Origin: a virus
Virus record (IMG/VR): IMGVR_UViG_3300029309_000006
Coordinates: 1 to 64,000 of that record
Reading direction: 5' to 3' (one strand)
Length of the DNA: 64,000 nucleotides
A program made the translations under genes and the position numbers. Shown here piece by piece: positions 7,194 to 15,114 of the stretch (the first letter of the stretch is position 1; every line of letters begins with the position of its first letter). The notes under the pieces were generated by a model. That model saw nothing but the letters and a program-made list of their open reading frames with translations. It ran no database searches and was not told where the DNA came from.

Positions 7194-8094
7194 TTTTGGA
7201 GATGAATTAGACAAAGTAGACCAAATAAGAAAAGGAATATTAAAAGAAGCTCCTAGAATTGGAATAGATGAAATTGACAATGTTATACGATTCAAAAGAA
7301 ATTTGACTTGTTTTGCAGGTCACGCCAACGTAGGTAAAACTTCTATTATTCTTTATTTTATGATGGTGTTTGCTCAAAAGCATAAAATTAAATTTCTTGT
7401 ATTTTCTTCTGAAAATGAGCCTTACTCAATTATAAGAAAACTTATAGAGTACAAGTCTGCTAAACCAATTAACAAAATATCTAAAACAGAATTACACAAA
7501 CACTCACAGTTTGTAAATAAACATTTTAAATTTATTGACTGCGAAAAGAATTATGATTACTTAGATTTATTATCTTTATGTGAAGTAATGTACGATCAAG
7601 GTCAATTTGATTGTCTTATAATAGACCCTATTAATAGTCTAAGAAAAAATAAAGGTATGATGAAATTTAGTAACGCTTATGAATATCTTTATGAAATGAT
7701 GACAGATTTTAGGATATTTGTAAAAAAGTATAATGTAGGTATGTGGCTTATTATGCACTCAGTAACAGAAGCATTTAGAAAAAGATACGGAGCTAATCAC
7801 GAATATGCAGGACACCCACTTCCACTAGCTATGTCAGATGTTGAAGGTGGTAATGTATATGGAAACAGAACAGATGATTTTTATACAATACATCGTTTAA
7901 CACAACACGAATCTAGGTGGATATATACAGAATTACATTGTAAGAAAATTAAAGACCACGATACAGGCACTAAACCTACAGGGTTTGACAGTCCACTAAT
8001 TTTAGAAAGCATAGCAAACAATGTAGGGTATAAGATGGGAGAACAAACAACAATCAACAAATCAGTAATAGAACAACTTAACTTTCCATTTTGA
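7183..8094 (+). CDS. DnaB-like replicative helicase/RecA-fold ATPase
   Basis: 303 residues. Walker A 'GHANVGKT' at residues 46-53 and Walker B 'LIID' at 145-148, within a RecA-type core of the DnaB/Twinkle class. The N-terminus is short and there is no primase or DnaB N-terminal domain, so it is a core-only helicase that must rely on host primase. It lies between SSB and a sigma-like gene and ends in TGA within TTGA. Confidence 0.75.
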   Translation: MLINFGDELDKVDQIRKGILKEAPRIGIDEIDNVIRFKRNLTCFAGHANVGKTSIILYFMMVFAQKHKIKFLVFSSENEPYSIIRKLIEYKSAKPINKISKTELHKHSQFVNKHFKFIDCEKNYDYLDLLSLCEVMYDQGQFDCLIIDPINSLRKNKGMMKFSNAYEYLYEMMTDFRIFVKKYNVGMWLIMHSVTEAFRKRYGANHEYAGHPLPLAMSDVEGGNVYGNRTDDFYTIHRLTQHESRWIYTELHCKKIKDHDTGTKPTGFDSPLILESIANNVGYKMGEQTTINKSVIEQLNFPF

Positions 8095-8567
8095 AAACAC
8101 CAGTTGAAAAGGCATATCAAAGACACGACAAATGGATAGAGATTGTCAGGTCGTTTGGTGGTCTAAGAGAAACTGAGGTAGAAGACATTGTATCGGAACT
8201 TTATATATTACTTATTAGAAACACACAAAAGGGTGTAGACTTTTCTTTCAATGATGACATAAATTATTATTATTGTTATAGAATACTTAGAGGTTTATAC
8301 GTTGATCTTATAAGAAAAAAAATTAAAGTATCTTTTGTTACTTTAGACAATGTAAAGATTAGCGAGGAGAATACAGTCAATTATGAAGAAGTATTTGAAA
8401 AAATACAAAAAGCATTAAAGGAGATATACTGGTATGATCGCAAAGTTTATGAAATAGTAGATGATGGTATTTCTGTAAGTGAGCTGTCTCGTAAATCACA
8501 AATAAGTTATTACAGTCTTTACAATACTTTGAAGCGAGTAAAAACAAAATTAAAACAATTAATATGA
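8091..8567 (+). CDS. Sigma-factor-like transcription regulator
   Basis: 158 residues from TTG at 8091 (TTGA overlap). The N-terminal half ('EVEDIVSELYILLIR', 'YYYCYRILRGLYVDLIRKK') resembles region 2 of sigma-70-family factors; the C-terminal part ('EIVDDGISVSELSRKSQISYYSLYNTLKRVKTKLKQ') is a region-4-like helix-turn-helix. It probably redirects host RNA polymerase to late genes; the CGATATAT sites before structural genes are candidate targets (inference). It ends in ATGA with the next gene. Confidence 0.6.
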   Translation: MKTPVEKAYQRHDKWIEIVRSFGGLRETEVEDIVSELYILLIRNTQKGVDFSFNDDINYYYCYRILRGLYVDLIRKKIKVSFVTLDNVKISEENTVNYEEVFEKIQKALKEIYWYDRKVYEIVDDGISVSELSRKSQISYYSLYNTLKRVKTKLKQLI

Positions 8568-8728
8568 GACTAGGAGACATAGTAGAAAAAATAATAAACA
8601 TAGTTACATTTGGTACAGGAAAAAAAATAGCTAAATGGATTGCCTATAAATTAGGATATGATGATTGTGGTTGTGATGATAGAAAAGAATTTTTAAATAA
8701 CATATCAAGAAATGGCAAAGCTAAGTAA
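8564..8728 (+). CDS. Small CGC-motif protein
   Basis: 54 residues with 'LGDIVEKI' at the start and 'CGCDDRKEFLN' near residue 35. The 52-residue protein at 45497-45655 has the same layout ('LGDSIEKV' and 'CGCEGRKTFLN'), so this family is shared by both phages. The two Cys could bind metal. It is coupled by ATGA to the sigma-like gene and overlaps the next gene by 17 bp. Confidence 0.6.
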   Translation: MRLGDIVEKIINIVTFGTGKKIAKWIAYKLGYDDCGCDDRKEFLNNISRNGKAK

Positions 8729-8933
8729 AGAAGAATATAAACATTGGACAAACTTCAAGTCTGTAAATAGTAGTACAATAAATATAAGTGAACAAAAACT
8801 TATTGCTAACTTACACAGCAAATATTTTAATCATAAATATTATATACCTTGCTCTTGTAGTCCTAGAATTTGGAACGACTGGATTAAAGATATAAATACT
8901 ATATACGACAATGAAAATAGAAACAGTTCATAA
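8712..8933 (+). CDS. Hypothetical early protein with CSC motif
   Basis: 73 residues. 'LIANLHSKYFNHKYYIPCSCSPRIWNDWIKDIN' is a Cys-containing conserved-looking core (written here as the segment at residues 31-63). No membrane segment. It sits between the CGC protein and a nuclease-like gene and overlaps both. I recall similar proteins in flavophages but cannot assign a function. Confidence 0.5.
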   Translation: MAKLSKEEYKHWTNFKSVNSSTINISEQKLIANLHSKYFNHKYYIPCSCSPRIWNDWIKDINTIYDNENRNSS

Positions 8934-9324
8934 GTTTGAAAGAACAGTAGTTAGGTGGCTTAACGAATTTGAAGGATGGGATTTAAATTGGTGTGGTGGT
9001 AAATTTGAACATTACGACTGTAAAGGCAAAACAAAAAAAGGACACGACTGTGTAATAGAAATGAAGTTCAGAAAAAAATACTATAAAGAAAAGATGCTTG
9101 AAAAATATAAATACGATAAGCTAATGGAAATGGATTCAGAAATAGTTAAATTATATTTTGTATCAGACCCTAAAGGAACTTATTTGTATTGGCTTAATTA
9201 TTTAGAAGTACCAAAGATAAAAGAAATGTATTGCCCTGAGACATCGTTGTGGTCAAAGAAGAAAGTAAAGAAACAGGTTTACTTACTTACAGAAGATATG
9301 GCTAGTATAGTATATAAAGAATAA
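8911..9324 (+). CDS. PD-(D/E)XK nuclease-like protein
   Basis: 137 residues. 'HYDCKG...HDCVIEMKFRKKYY' (about residues 33-58) provides a D-x(n)-E-x-K arrangement on two strands, the catalytic layout of PD-(D/E)XK nucleases, and the size fits resolvase-like or VRR-type members. It may process recombination intermediates. The start at 8911 overlaps the previous gene by 23 bp. Confidence 0.55.
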   Translation: MKIETVHKFERTVVRWLNEFEGWDLNWCGGKFEHYDCKGKTKKGHDCVIEMKFRKKYYKEKMLEKYKYDKLMEMDSEIVKLYFVSDPKGTYLYWLNYLEVPKIKEMYCPETSLWSKKKVKKQVYLLTEDMASIVYKE

Positions 9325-9385
9325 TTATAATTTGTTAATAATTATTAGTATATTGCAAAAGACAAAACAAGAATTATTATCTTCT

Positions 9386-9637
9386 ATGAACGTTAAAGAA
9401 AAACAAAAATACGAAGCGTGTTTTAATTACATAGGCGAAGCTATGACTAAGGCATATGAAAGTGCTGATAAAAAAAGACGAAGTGAAATAAGCTCATATA
9501 TTAAATGCCTTAACAATATGTATGTTTATACAAACAACTTAGAAATAAAATTAATGATAAATGACACAAACAAAAATTCAACTTTTAGACGGAAAAGATT
9601 ACAACAAGAAAGACCTTTTGAAAAAAATGGTAGATGA
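9386..9637 (+). CDS. Small helical protein of the early operon
   Basis: 83 residues from ATG 9386 ('MNVKEKQKYEACFNYIGEAM'). TTG codons at 9332 and 9353 could give longer forms, the first leaving only 7 bp after the previous stop. Helical and basic, with 'KKRRSEISSYIKCLNNMY'. It overlaps the next gene by 77 bp, which is unusually long, so its C-terminus may be dispensable or the overlap real. Function unknown. Confidence 0.45.
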   Translation: MNVKEKQKYEACFNYIGEAMTKAYESADKKRRSEISSYIKCLNNMYVYTNNLEIKLMINDTNKNSTFRRKRLQQERPFEKNGR

Positions 9638-10340
9638 TAGTTTCTACTATGGAGAACTAAATCAATTAGCTTTAAGCAGTTCTTCTTTGAAATTATTATT
9701 ATCAAGTCCTAAAACTTACAAGTATGTTACTAAGTATGGTAATCCTGAAACACAACCATTAAGAGATGGCAGACTTGTACACCTTAGTATATTAGAACCT
9801 AGAAAATTTGAAGCTTTAAACTTTGTAGATGTATCGAGTAAAAACTCTAAAAAATACAGAGAAGCTAAATTAGAATTTGGAGAAGTATATACAAGATCAG
9901 AAAAAGAAAACGCTGAGAAAATAGCAGATGCTTTTTTAAAAAACGAACACGCTTTAAAAACAATTACAAACTGTGCTTTTGAAATACCATCAATAGGAAT
10001 AGTACAGGGCTACCCATTTAGAGGTAAAGCAGATGTACTTACAAATAATGGCATTGTAGATTTAAAAACTTCTACAGACATAAAAGGCTTTCCGTATGCT
10101 GCAAAAAAATACTCTTACGATGTACAATGTTATTTGTATTGCAAACTGTTTGATGTATCACACGAGCAATTTAAGTTTGTAGTGATAGACAAAGGTTCAC
10201 TTGACATTGCGATATGGAAATGTAGTAAAGAGTTCTACGAGGAGGGTAAAAGAAAAACAAAAGAAGCAATAGAAATATTTGAAAAGTTTTTTATAGAAGG
10301 TCAAGACATAGATAACTATATAATAGAAGGATTATTATGA
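9561..10340 (+). CDS. RecE/RecB-like PD-(D/E)XK exonuclease
   Basis: 259 residues. Motifs in order: 'LALSSSSLKLLLSSP' (about residue 36), 'LRDGRLVH..ILEP' (68-78), 'FRGKADVL' with Asp and 'IVDLKTS' with the D-x-K pair (about 150-170), and 'YDVQCYLY'. This is the fold and motif order of the phage exonuclease group related to exodeoxyribonuclease VIII. It would resect DNA ends for recombination with the SSB. The stop overlaps the next ATG (ATGA). Confidence 0.7.
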   Translation: MTQTKIQLLDGKDYNKKDLLKKMVDDSFYYGELNQLALSSSSLKLLLSSPKTYKYVTKYGNPETQPLRDGRLVHLSILEPRKFEALNFVDVSSKNSKKYREAKLEFGEVYTRSEKENAEKIADAFLKNEHALKTITNCAFEIPSIGIVQGYPFRGKADVLTNNGIVDLKTSTDIKGFPYAAKKYSYDVQCYLYCKLFDVSHEQFKFVVIDKGSLDIAIWKCSKEFYEEGKRKTKEAIEIFEKFFIEGQDIDNYIIEGLL

Positions 10341-11473
10341 TTAAAATTAAAAAAGAATTTAAAAGTTTAATACCAAATTTAACTAAAGAAGAATTTAAGC
10401 AATTAGAACAAAACTGTTTAGATGAAGGTATAAGAGAAAAAATACTTGTTTGGAATGGTTTTATTATTGATGGTCATAACAGATATGAGATTTCTTTAAA
10501 GTGGAATTTAGAAATACAAACAGAAACAAAACATTTTAAAGATGAAGAAGCTGTAAAGGAATGGATGATCTTAAACCAATTTGGTAGAAGAAATTTAAGT
10601 AACTATCAAAGAAGTGTTTTAGCATTACAACTTGAAGAAGTGTTTAGTAAAAAGGCTAAAGAAAATCAAGCTATACAATATAAAGGAAGTTCACTTTCGC
10701 AGAATTCTGCAGAAGTGAAACCAATAGAAACAAGAAACGAACTTGCAAAAGTAGCAAACGTATCACACGATACAATAGCTAAAGTAAAAAAAATACAAGC
10801 ACAAGCAAGTGAAGAAGTTAAAGCAAAACTATCTACTGGCGAAGTAAGTATAAATTCAGCTTTCCAAGATATTAAGAAAGAAGAAAAAAAGAAGAATAGG
10901 CTTGAAAAAATAGAGCAAATAAAACAAGAAATTTCTAAAGGTTTGAAAGCTCCAAATGGTTTATATGATGTAATATCTATTGATCCTCCTTGGGAATATT
11001 CAGAACGTGGAGGGAGTAGTCACAATTCATTTGATGCAGTAGGTAATCGAGCAGGTGTTGATTATCCTACTATGACAGTAGAAGAATTAAAAAAAATAAA
11101 TATTCCTGCTAAAAGCGATTGTGTTATGTTTTTGTGGACTACACACGCTTTTTTAAAAGATTCTTTTGATTTGTTAGATGCTTGGGGGTTTAATTATAAA
11201 GCTACTTTGGTGTGGGATAAAGTTAAAATGGGTATGGGTAGAAACATAAGGATGCAAGTAGAATTTTGTTTACTTGCTACCAAAGGAAAACCAATTTTAA
11301 ATGGTAGTGGAGAACGTGATATTATTACTGAACCTAGGAGAGAACACAGCAGAAAACCTGAAGCTTTTTACACTAAAGTTGATAATATGACTGTTGGTTA
11401 TAAATTAGATTATTTTGCAAGAGAACAAAGAAAAAATTGGTTTACATATGGAGCAGAAGTTGGAAAGTTTTAA
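10337..11473 (+). CDS. ParB-like domain fused to MT-A70 adenine methyltransferase
   Basis: 378 residues. The N-terminus has a ParB/Srx-like motif 'IIDGHNRY' (43-50) and a helical partner region with 'VSHDTIAKVKKI'. The C-terminus is an MT-A70-type N6-adenine methyltransferase with 'DPPW' at 216-219, 'FLWTTHAFL' and the 'WDKVKMGMGRNIRM' strand. It probably methylates phage DNA to avoid host restriction. A nuclease-like gene overlaps its end. Confidence 0.8.
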   Translation: MIKIKKEFKSLIPNLTKEEFKQLEQNCLDEGIREKILVWNGFIIDGHNRYEISLKWNLEIQTETKHFKDEEAVKEWMILNQFGRRNLSNYQRSVLALQLEEVFSKKAKENQAIQYKGSSLSQNSAEVKPIETRNELAKVANVSHDTIAKVKKIQAQASEEVKAKLSTGEVSINSAFQDIKKEEKKKNRLEKIEQIKQEISKGLKAPNGLYDVISIDPPWEYSERGGSSHNSFDAVGNRAGVDYPTMTVEELKKINIPAKSDCVMFLWTTHAFLKDSFDLLDAWGFNYKATLVWDKVKMGMGRNIRMQVEFCLLATKGKPILNGSGERDIITEPRREHSRKPEAFYTKVDNMTVGYKLDYFAREQRKNWFTYGAEVGKF

Positions 11474-11927
11474 AAAATTATTAGAATTTGGAGAAGAAGG
11501 AGAAAAAGAGGTCGCTTTAAAATTATTAAATAAAGGTTATACTGTTTTACCTTTATACCAATTTAATAAAGAACATTCTCCTTTCTTGCTTTCAAAACAA
11601 GGTAAAATAACTTTACCTGATTTAGATTGTTATAATGAGAATAAAGAAAGTATTTATATTGAAGTCAAAAGTAAAAGACAATGGAATATTACAAACGGAA
11701 TAATAGAAACAGGTTTTAATTTAAAACAATATAATGAATATAAAATAATACAAGACAAAACACAAAAAAAAGTTTTCATCGTATTCAATCATAAAGGAGA
11801 TCACGAAGGTTTTTATATTACAAGTTTAGACAATATTCATAGAATTTGGTATGGCAAAAATAAAAAAGGAGAAAAAAAATACAAACCACTTGTTTTCTAT
11901 AAAAAAAATAATTTAACAAAAATATAA
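11448..11927 (+). CDS. PD-(D/E)XK endonuclease-like protein next to methyltransferase
   Basis: 159 residues from ATG 11448 (an in-frame ATG at 11415 would lengthen the overlap to 59 bp). 'EEGEKEVALKLLNKGYTVL' is the usual entry helix of restriction-like folds; 'LPDLDCYN' and 'IYIEVKSK' give D...ExK. It could degrade host DNA or act in DNA repair; pairing with a methyltransferase recalls restriction-modification but no target domain is visible. Confidence 0.55.
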   Translation: MEQKLESFKKLLEFGEEGEKEVALKLLNKGYTVLPLYQFNKEHSPFLLSKQGKITLPDLDCYNENKESIYIEVKSKRQWNITNGIIETGFNLKQYNEYKIIQDKTQKKVFIVFNHKGDHEGFYITSLDNIHRIWYGKNKKGEKKYKPLVFYKKNNLTKI

Positions 11928-12341
11928 ATGATAAATAAAGAATTAAAAATAGCACAGCAAATAAATAGGTACACTCAATTAAACCTTTTTGAGAATACAA
12001 GAAAAAGAGAATATGTAGAAGCTAGATCATTACTTTGTGTAATACTCAATAAGTACTTTGATTATGGTTTAAACAAAATATCAAAGTTTTTTAAAGACAA
12101 TAATAAAACAATGCACCACGCTACAGTTCTTCATTTGATAAGATCGTTTGATGTATATAAAAAATACAACAAGAATTTAGATAATTGGTTAAAACAAATT
12201 GTAGATAAAATAGAGGGTGTAAGAAACGAACACAAAAGAACACTCATAAAACACAGAATAAAATATCTTACAAATAAAGACATAGACCAACTAGCAATAA
12301 GAACAGAAGATATGTATAACAAAGTTTTAGAAAACGAATAA
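11928..12341 (+). CDS. DnaA domain IV-like DNA-binding protein
   Basis: 137 residues. 'REYVEARSLLCVILNKYFDYGLNKISKFF' followed by 'KTMHHATVLHLIRSF' (about residues 24-70) resembles the DnaA C-terminal helix-turn-helix, where DHSTV contacts the DnaA box; here the equivalent is HHATV. No ATPase domain is present. It may bind an origin or help packaging initiation, as it is the last gene before TerS. Confidence 0.55.
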   Translation: MINKELKIAQQINRYTQLNLFENTRKREYVEARSLLCVILNKYFDYGLNKISKFFKDNNKTMHHATVLHLIRSFDVYKKYNKNLDNWLKQIVDKIEGVRNEHKRTLIKHRIKYLTNKDIDQLAIRTEDMYNKVLENE

Positions 12342-12365
12342 CATTCAAAAATTAATATTATTTTT

Positions 12366-12373
12366 CGATATAT
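12366..12373 (+). promoter_or_regulatory. CGATATAT motif upstream of TerS
   Basis: Same octamer as before four other phage-A genes. Here the triplet 4 bp downstream is ATA rather than ATG, and the TerS start is at 12414, 40 bp further on. This copy therefore cannot be a start-codon element and supports a transcriptional role. Confidence 0.45.
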
Positions 12374-12413
12374 AGATATACAAAAGATTAATTAATTAAT
12401 TTATATTAATTCT

Positions 12414-12662
12414 ATGGATGGTAGAAAAAACAATGGAGGACACTCTACAAAAGGCAGAGCAGGTAGAAAACCAAAGACAGAAGAAATACAACTTATAGAA
12501 AAACTTACACCTTTAGAACCATTAGCTTTTGCAGCATTGAAAGAAGGATTGAAGAATAAAGACTTTAAGTTTGTACAACTTTATTATAATTATGTAGCAG
12601 GTAAACCAAAAGAAACAAAAGACATTCATATAAACGAAGATGTACCATTATTTATTGATTAA
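12414..12662 (+). CDS. Small terminase subunit (TerS-like)
   Basis: 82 residues with a basic Gly-rich start ('GGHSTKGRAGRKPK'), typical of DNA-binding small terminases, and a helical body ('LAFAALKEGLKNKDFKFVQLYY'). The next gene is the large terminase, overlapping as TAATG. The protein is short for TerS, so the call depends largely on position. Confidence 0.6.
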   Translation: MDGRKNNGGHSTKGRAGRKPKTEEIQLIEKLTPLEPLAFAALKEGLKNKDFKFVQLYYNYVAGKPKETKDIHINEDVPLFID

Positions 12663-13828
12663 TGTTTAACCAAACAAAAGCTGTTAAAAGATTAAGAGAA
12701 TTAAACAATCGTATTCGTATTATTAGAGGAGGTTCATCAGCAGGTAAAACTATTGCTATTCTAATGATACTTATTGACTATGCAATTAAGAATCCTTACA
12801 AAGAAATAAGCGTAGTAGCAGAAAGTATTCCCCACTTACGTAGAGGTGCTTTAAAAGACTTTCTAAACATTCTAAAGGTAACGCTTAGGTACGATGAAAG
12901 AAAGTTTAACAAAAGTACCTTAAAATACGAATTTAGTAATGGTAGTTATATAGAGTTCTTTAGTACAGACCAACCTGATAGACTAAGAGGTGCAAGACGT
13001 ACAGACTTATTTATAAACGAATGTAACAATATAGACTTTGAATCTTATCAACAATTAGCAGTAAGAACATCAGGAGACATTTGGCTTGACTATAATCCTG
13101 CAAACTTATTTTGGGTAGACAAAGAACTTATAGGACAAAAAGATACAGACTTTATTACACTTACTTATAAAGACAATGAAAGCCTACCTGAATCTATAAT
13201 AAAAGAAATAGAGAAAGCAAAAATAAAAGCAAAGACAAGTACATACTGGTCTAACTGGTGGAAAGTATATGGTCTTGGAGAAATAGGAAGTTTGGAGGGT
13301 GTTTGTATTCCTGATTGGAAAAGCATTGATAATATTCCTTATGAAGCTAGATTACTTTGTGGAGGACTTGATTTCGGATTTGCTGTAGACCCTAGCTGTA
13401 TTATTTTTTTATACAAGTGGAACGAAGCATATATATTTGATGAAGTGCTTTATCGAAAAGGAATGTTAAACAGAGACATTAGTAGATTCTTAAAAGACAA
13501 TAACATCACCACCCACCTGTGGGCAGATTCAGCAGAACCAAAAAGTATAAGCGAGATAAGAGCTTACGGACATAAAATAGCAGGGGTTTCAAAAGGTAGA
13601 GATTCAGTAATATATGGTATTAACCTAATAAACCAAAACGAAATATATGTAACCTCCAAATCAAAAAACTTAATAAAAGAATTACAGGGTTATGTATGGG
13701 CAAAAGACAAAGAGGGTAACAACATTCAGAAACCTACAGGGTCGCATCCTGATTGTATTGATGCAGCTCGATATGCTTTAATGATGCAACTACAAAACCC
13801 CAACAGAGGTAAATATGCAATAAGATAA
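12662..13828 (+). CDS. terL: Large terminase subunit (phage A)
   Basis: 388 residues, PBSX-type terminase. Walker A 'GGSSAGKT' at 23-30, Walker B 'LFINE' at 116-120, and the RNase H-like nuclease with 'GLDFGFAVDP' (Asp237, Asp243), 'WADS' (Asp289) and 'HPDCIDAARYA' near the end. It packages DNA into proheads and cuts it to size. Full length for the family. It is unrelated to the second large terminase at 47749-49971. Confidence 0.9.
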   Translation: MFNQTKAVKRLRELNNRIRIIRGGSSAGKTIAILMILIDYAIKNPYKEISVVAESIPHLRRGALKDFLNILKVTLRYDERKFNKSTLKYEFSNGSYIEFFSTDQPDRLRGARRTDLFINECNNIDFESYQQLAVRTSGDIWLDYNPANLFWVDKELIGQKDTDFITLTYKDNESLPESIIKEIEKAKIKAKTSTYWSNWWKVYGLGEIGSLEGVCIPDWKSIDNIPYEARLLCGGLDFGFAVDPSCIIFLYKWNEAYIFDEVLYRKGMLNRDISRFLKDNNITTHLWADSAEPKSISEIRAYGHKIAGVSKGRDSVIYGINLINQNEIYVTSKSKNLIKELQGYVWAKDKEGNNIQKPTGSHPDCIDAARYALMMQLQNPNRGKYAIR

Positions 13829-13853
13829 ATAAATAAAAAAAAAGTTATTAAAT

Positions 13854-13884
13854 TTTGTTAATTAAATAAATAGTTGTATATTAG
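13854..13884 (+). promoter_or_regulatory. Possible Bacteroidota-type promoter
   Basis: TTTG at 13854-13857 and TATATTAG at 13877-13884 with a 19-bp spacer. The -7 element matches TAnnTTTG at 6 of 8 positions. It would serve the three small genes at 13930-14370. Confidence 0.45.
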
Positions 13885-13929
13885 CTATGTAATTAAAACA
13901 AAGTATAACTAAAAACAAAACAAAACAAA

Positions 13930-14034
13930 ATGATAAAGAAATTTTTACAACAAGACCCAAACAACTGGAAATGGCTAATCAGCTTTTATGCAGTTGCTTT
14001 ACTAATAACTATAATACTAACTTTACAAATATGA
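13930..14034 (+). CDS. 34-residue membrane peptide
   Basis: ATG at 13930. A charged N-terminus ('MIKKFLQQDPNNWKWL') is followed by one hydrophobic helix (about residues 17-34). The stop overlaps the next ATG as ATGA. Position between TerL and the tail genes, in its own small unit. Function unknown. Confidence 0.45.
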   Translation: MIKKFLQQDPNNWKWLISFYAVALLITIILTLQI

Positions 14035-14195
14035 CAACAATGAGACAGTTTGGTGTTTTATTAAAAGATATGTTTACAAAACAAGATAAATACTTTTGGA
14101 TAAGAGTTGAAAGAAATCAAGAAACAAAAAAACAAAAAGAGAACTTTATTTATAAAACAATAGAATTATTACAAAACGAAATTAAAATAAAATAA
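14031..14195 (+). CDS. 54-residue basic helical protein
   Basis: Start chosen at ATG 14031 because it couples to the upstream stop (ATGA); an in-frame start at 13971 would overlap the membrane peptide in another frame. 54 residues, 'YFWIRVERNQETKKQKENF', helical and charged. Function unknown. Confidence 0.5.
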   Translation: MTTMRQFGVLLKDMFTKQDKYFWIRVERNQETKKQKENFIYKTIELLQNEIKIK

Positions 14196-14196
14196 T

Positions 14197-14370
14197 ATGG
14201 CACACACACCCAACCCTATAGAAAGTAGACTACATAATGAAGGTAGAATACAACTAAAAGTAAAAGAAATAAAAGAAGCTATACACCTTTTAAAAGATCA
14301 CGGATATACAATTATTGATTTAGAAGGAAACTTTATTAAAAAGCATAGTGAGATAGATGTAGAGGAATAA
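14197..14370 (+). CDS. 57-residue hypothetical protein
   Basis: ATG at 14197, one base after the previous stop. 57 residues with a long helix ('GRIQLKVKEIKEAIHLLKDHGY') and a short beta segment ('IIDLEGNFIKK'). It could be a small regulator. A terminator follows at 14393-14423. Confidence 0.5.
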   Translation: MAHTPNPIESRLHNEGRIQLKVKEIKEAIHLLKDHGYTIIDLEGNFIKKHSEIDVEE

Positions 14371-14392
14371 ATTTATTTTTTTTAATTGCACT

Positions 14393-14423
14393 AAAGAGCG
14401 ATCAGAAATGGTCGCTTTTTTTT
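14393..14423 (+). terminator. Rho-independent terminator before tail genes
   Basis: GCGATC (14398-14403) pairs with GGTCGC (14410-14415) around a 6-nt loop, flanked by AAAGA and a run of eight T. It ends the small-gene unit; the CGATATAT motif of the tail operon follows 29 bp later. Confidence 0.85.
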
Positions 14424-14451
14424 GTTTATAACTAAAATGCTTGATTTATTT

Positions 14452-14459
14452 CGATATAT
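14452..14459 (+). promoter_or_regulatory. CGATATAT motif, 4 bp before tail chaperone start
   Basis: Context TTTATTTCGATATATATATATG. The octamer lies exactly 4 bp from the ATG at 14464, as at 21944, 23749 and 26381. It sits downstream of a terminator, as expected of a promoter or 5'-leader element of a new transcript. Confidence 0.6.
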
Positions 14460-14463
14460 ATAT

Positions 14464-15114
14464 ATGAAAGTAAAAATAAACGTGCCTAATGATTTGTCAG
14501 AAATCAAACTTTGGCAATATCAAAAGTTCTTGAAAATACAAAACGATAATACAGATGAACATTTTATAGCAGCAAAAATGATAGAAATATTTTGTCATAT
14601 AGAATCTAAAGATGTTTTTAAAATGAAAGCAAAAGATATAGCGAAAATAACTAACATAATTGCAGATGTATTTCAGAACAAACCTAAACTAAAGCAAAGA
14701 ATAAAATTAAACAATATTGATTATGGTTTTATACCTAATCTTGATGATATGAGTTTAGGTGAATATATAGATTTAGATACTTATATATCAAAGTGGGATG
14801 AGATTGAAAAAGCTATGGCAGTCCTTTATAGACCTGTTACTCAAACATACAAAGACAAATATAACATAGAGGAATATACAGCAAAAAATGCTGATAAATA
14901 TAAAGACATAACTTTAGATGTAGTATTTGGTAGCATTATTTTTTTTTACCATTTAGGGATAGACTTGTCGAGGGTTATGGCGAATTATTTGGAGGTCAAT
15001 CAGAAAATGAACTTAGCAGAGCAAAACAATTCGGTGAACGCTGGGGATGGTATCAATCAATTTTCGCTCTCTCTCAGGGAGATATTAGAAGATTTGAAAA
15101 TATCACTCAACTAA
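14464..15114 (+). CDS. Tail assembly chaperone, short (0-frame) form
   Basis: 216 residues from ATG 14464; an in-frame TTG at 14422 is rejected because it would place the terminator T-run and the CGATATAT motif inside the gene. The protein is mostly helical. Its position before tail genes and the overlapping -1-frame extension to 15200 identify it as a tail assembly chaperone of the G/GT type. The 0-frame end 'LREILEDLKISLN' is the short form. Confidence 0.65.
   Translation: MKVKINVPNDLSEIKLWQYQKFLKIQNDNTDEHFIAAKMIEIFCHIESKDVFKMKAKDIAKITNIIADVFQNKPKLKQRIKLNNIDYGFIPNLDDMSLGEYIDLDTYISKWDEIEKAMAVLYRPVTQTYKDKYNIEEYTAKNADKYKDITLDVVFGSIIFFYHLGIDLSRVMANYLEVNQKMNLAEQNNSVNAGDGINQFSLSLREILEDLKISLN

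Noticed and set aside
9331-9356. Promoter-like TTTG ... TATATTGC before 9386
   Set aside because: Spacing is only 14 bp and the -7 element is imperfect; it lies within a continuous operon with no terminator. Kept out for lack of support.
10337-11927. Classical restriction-modification system
   Set aside because: No specificity subunit or recognisable target domain; a protective methylase plus a nuclease is the more cautious call.
14422-14463. Longer N-terminus of the tail chaperone from TTG 14422
   Set aside because: It would translate the terminator T-run and the CGATATAT motif; the ATG at 14464 has the same motif spacing as three other genes.
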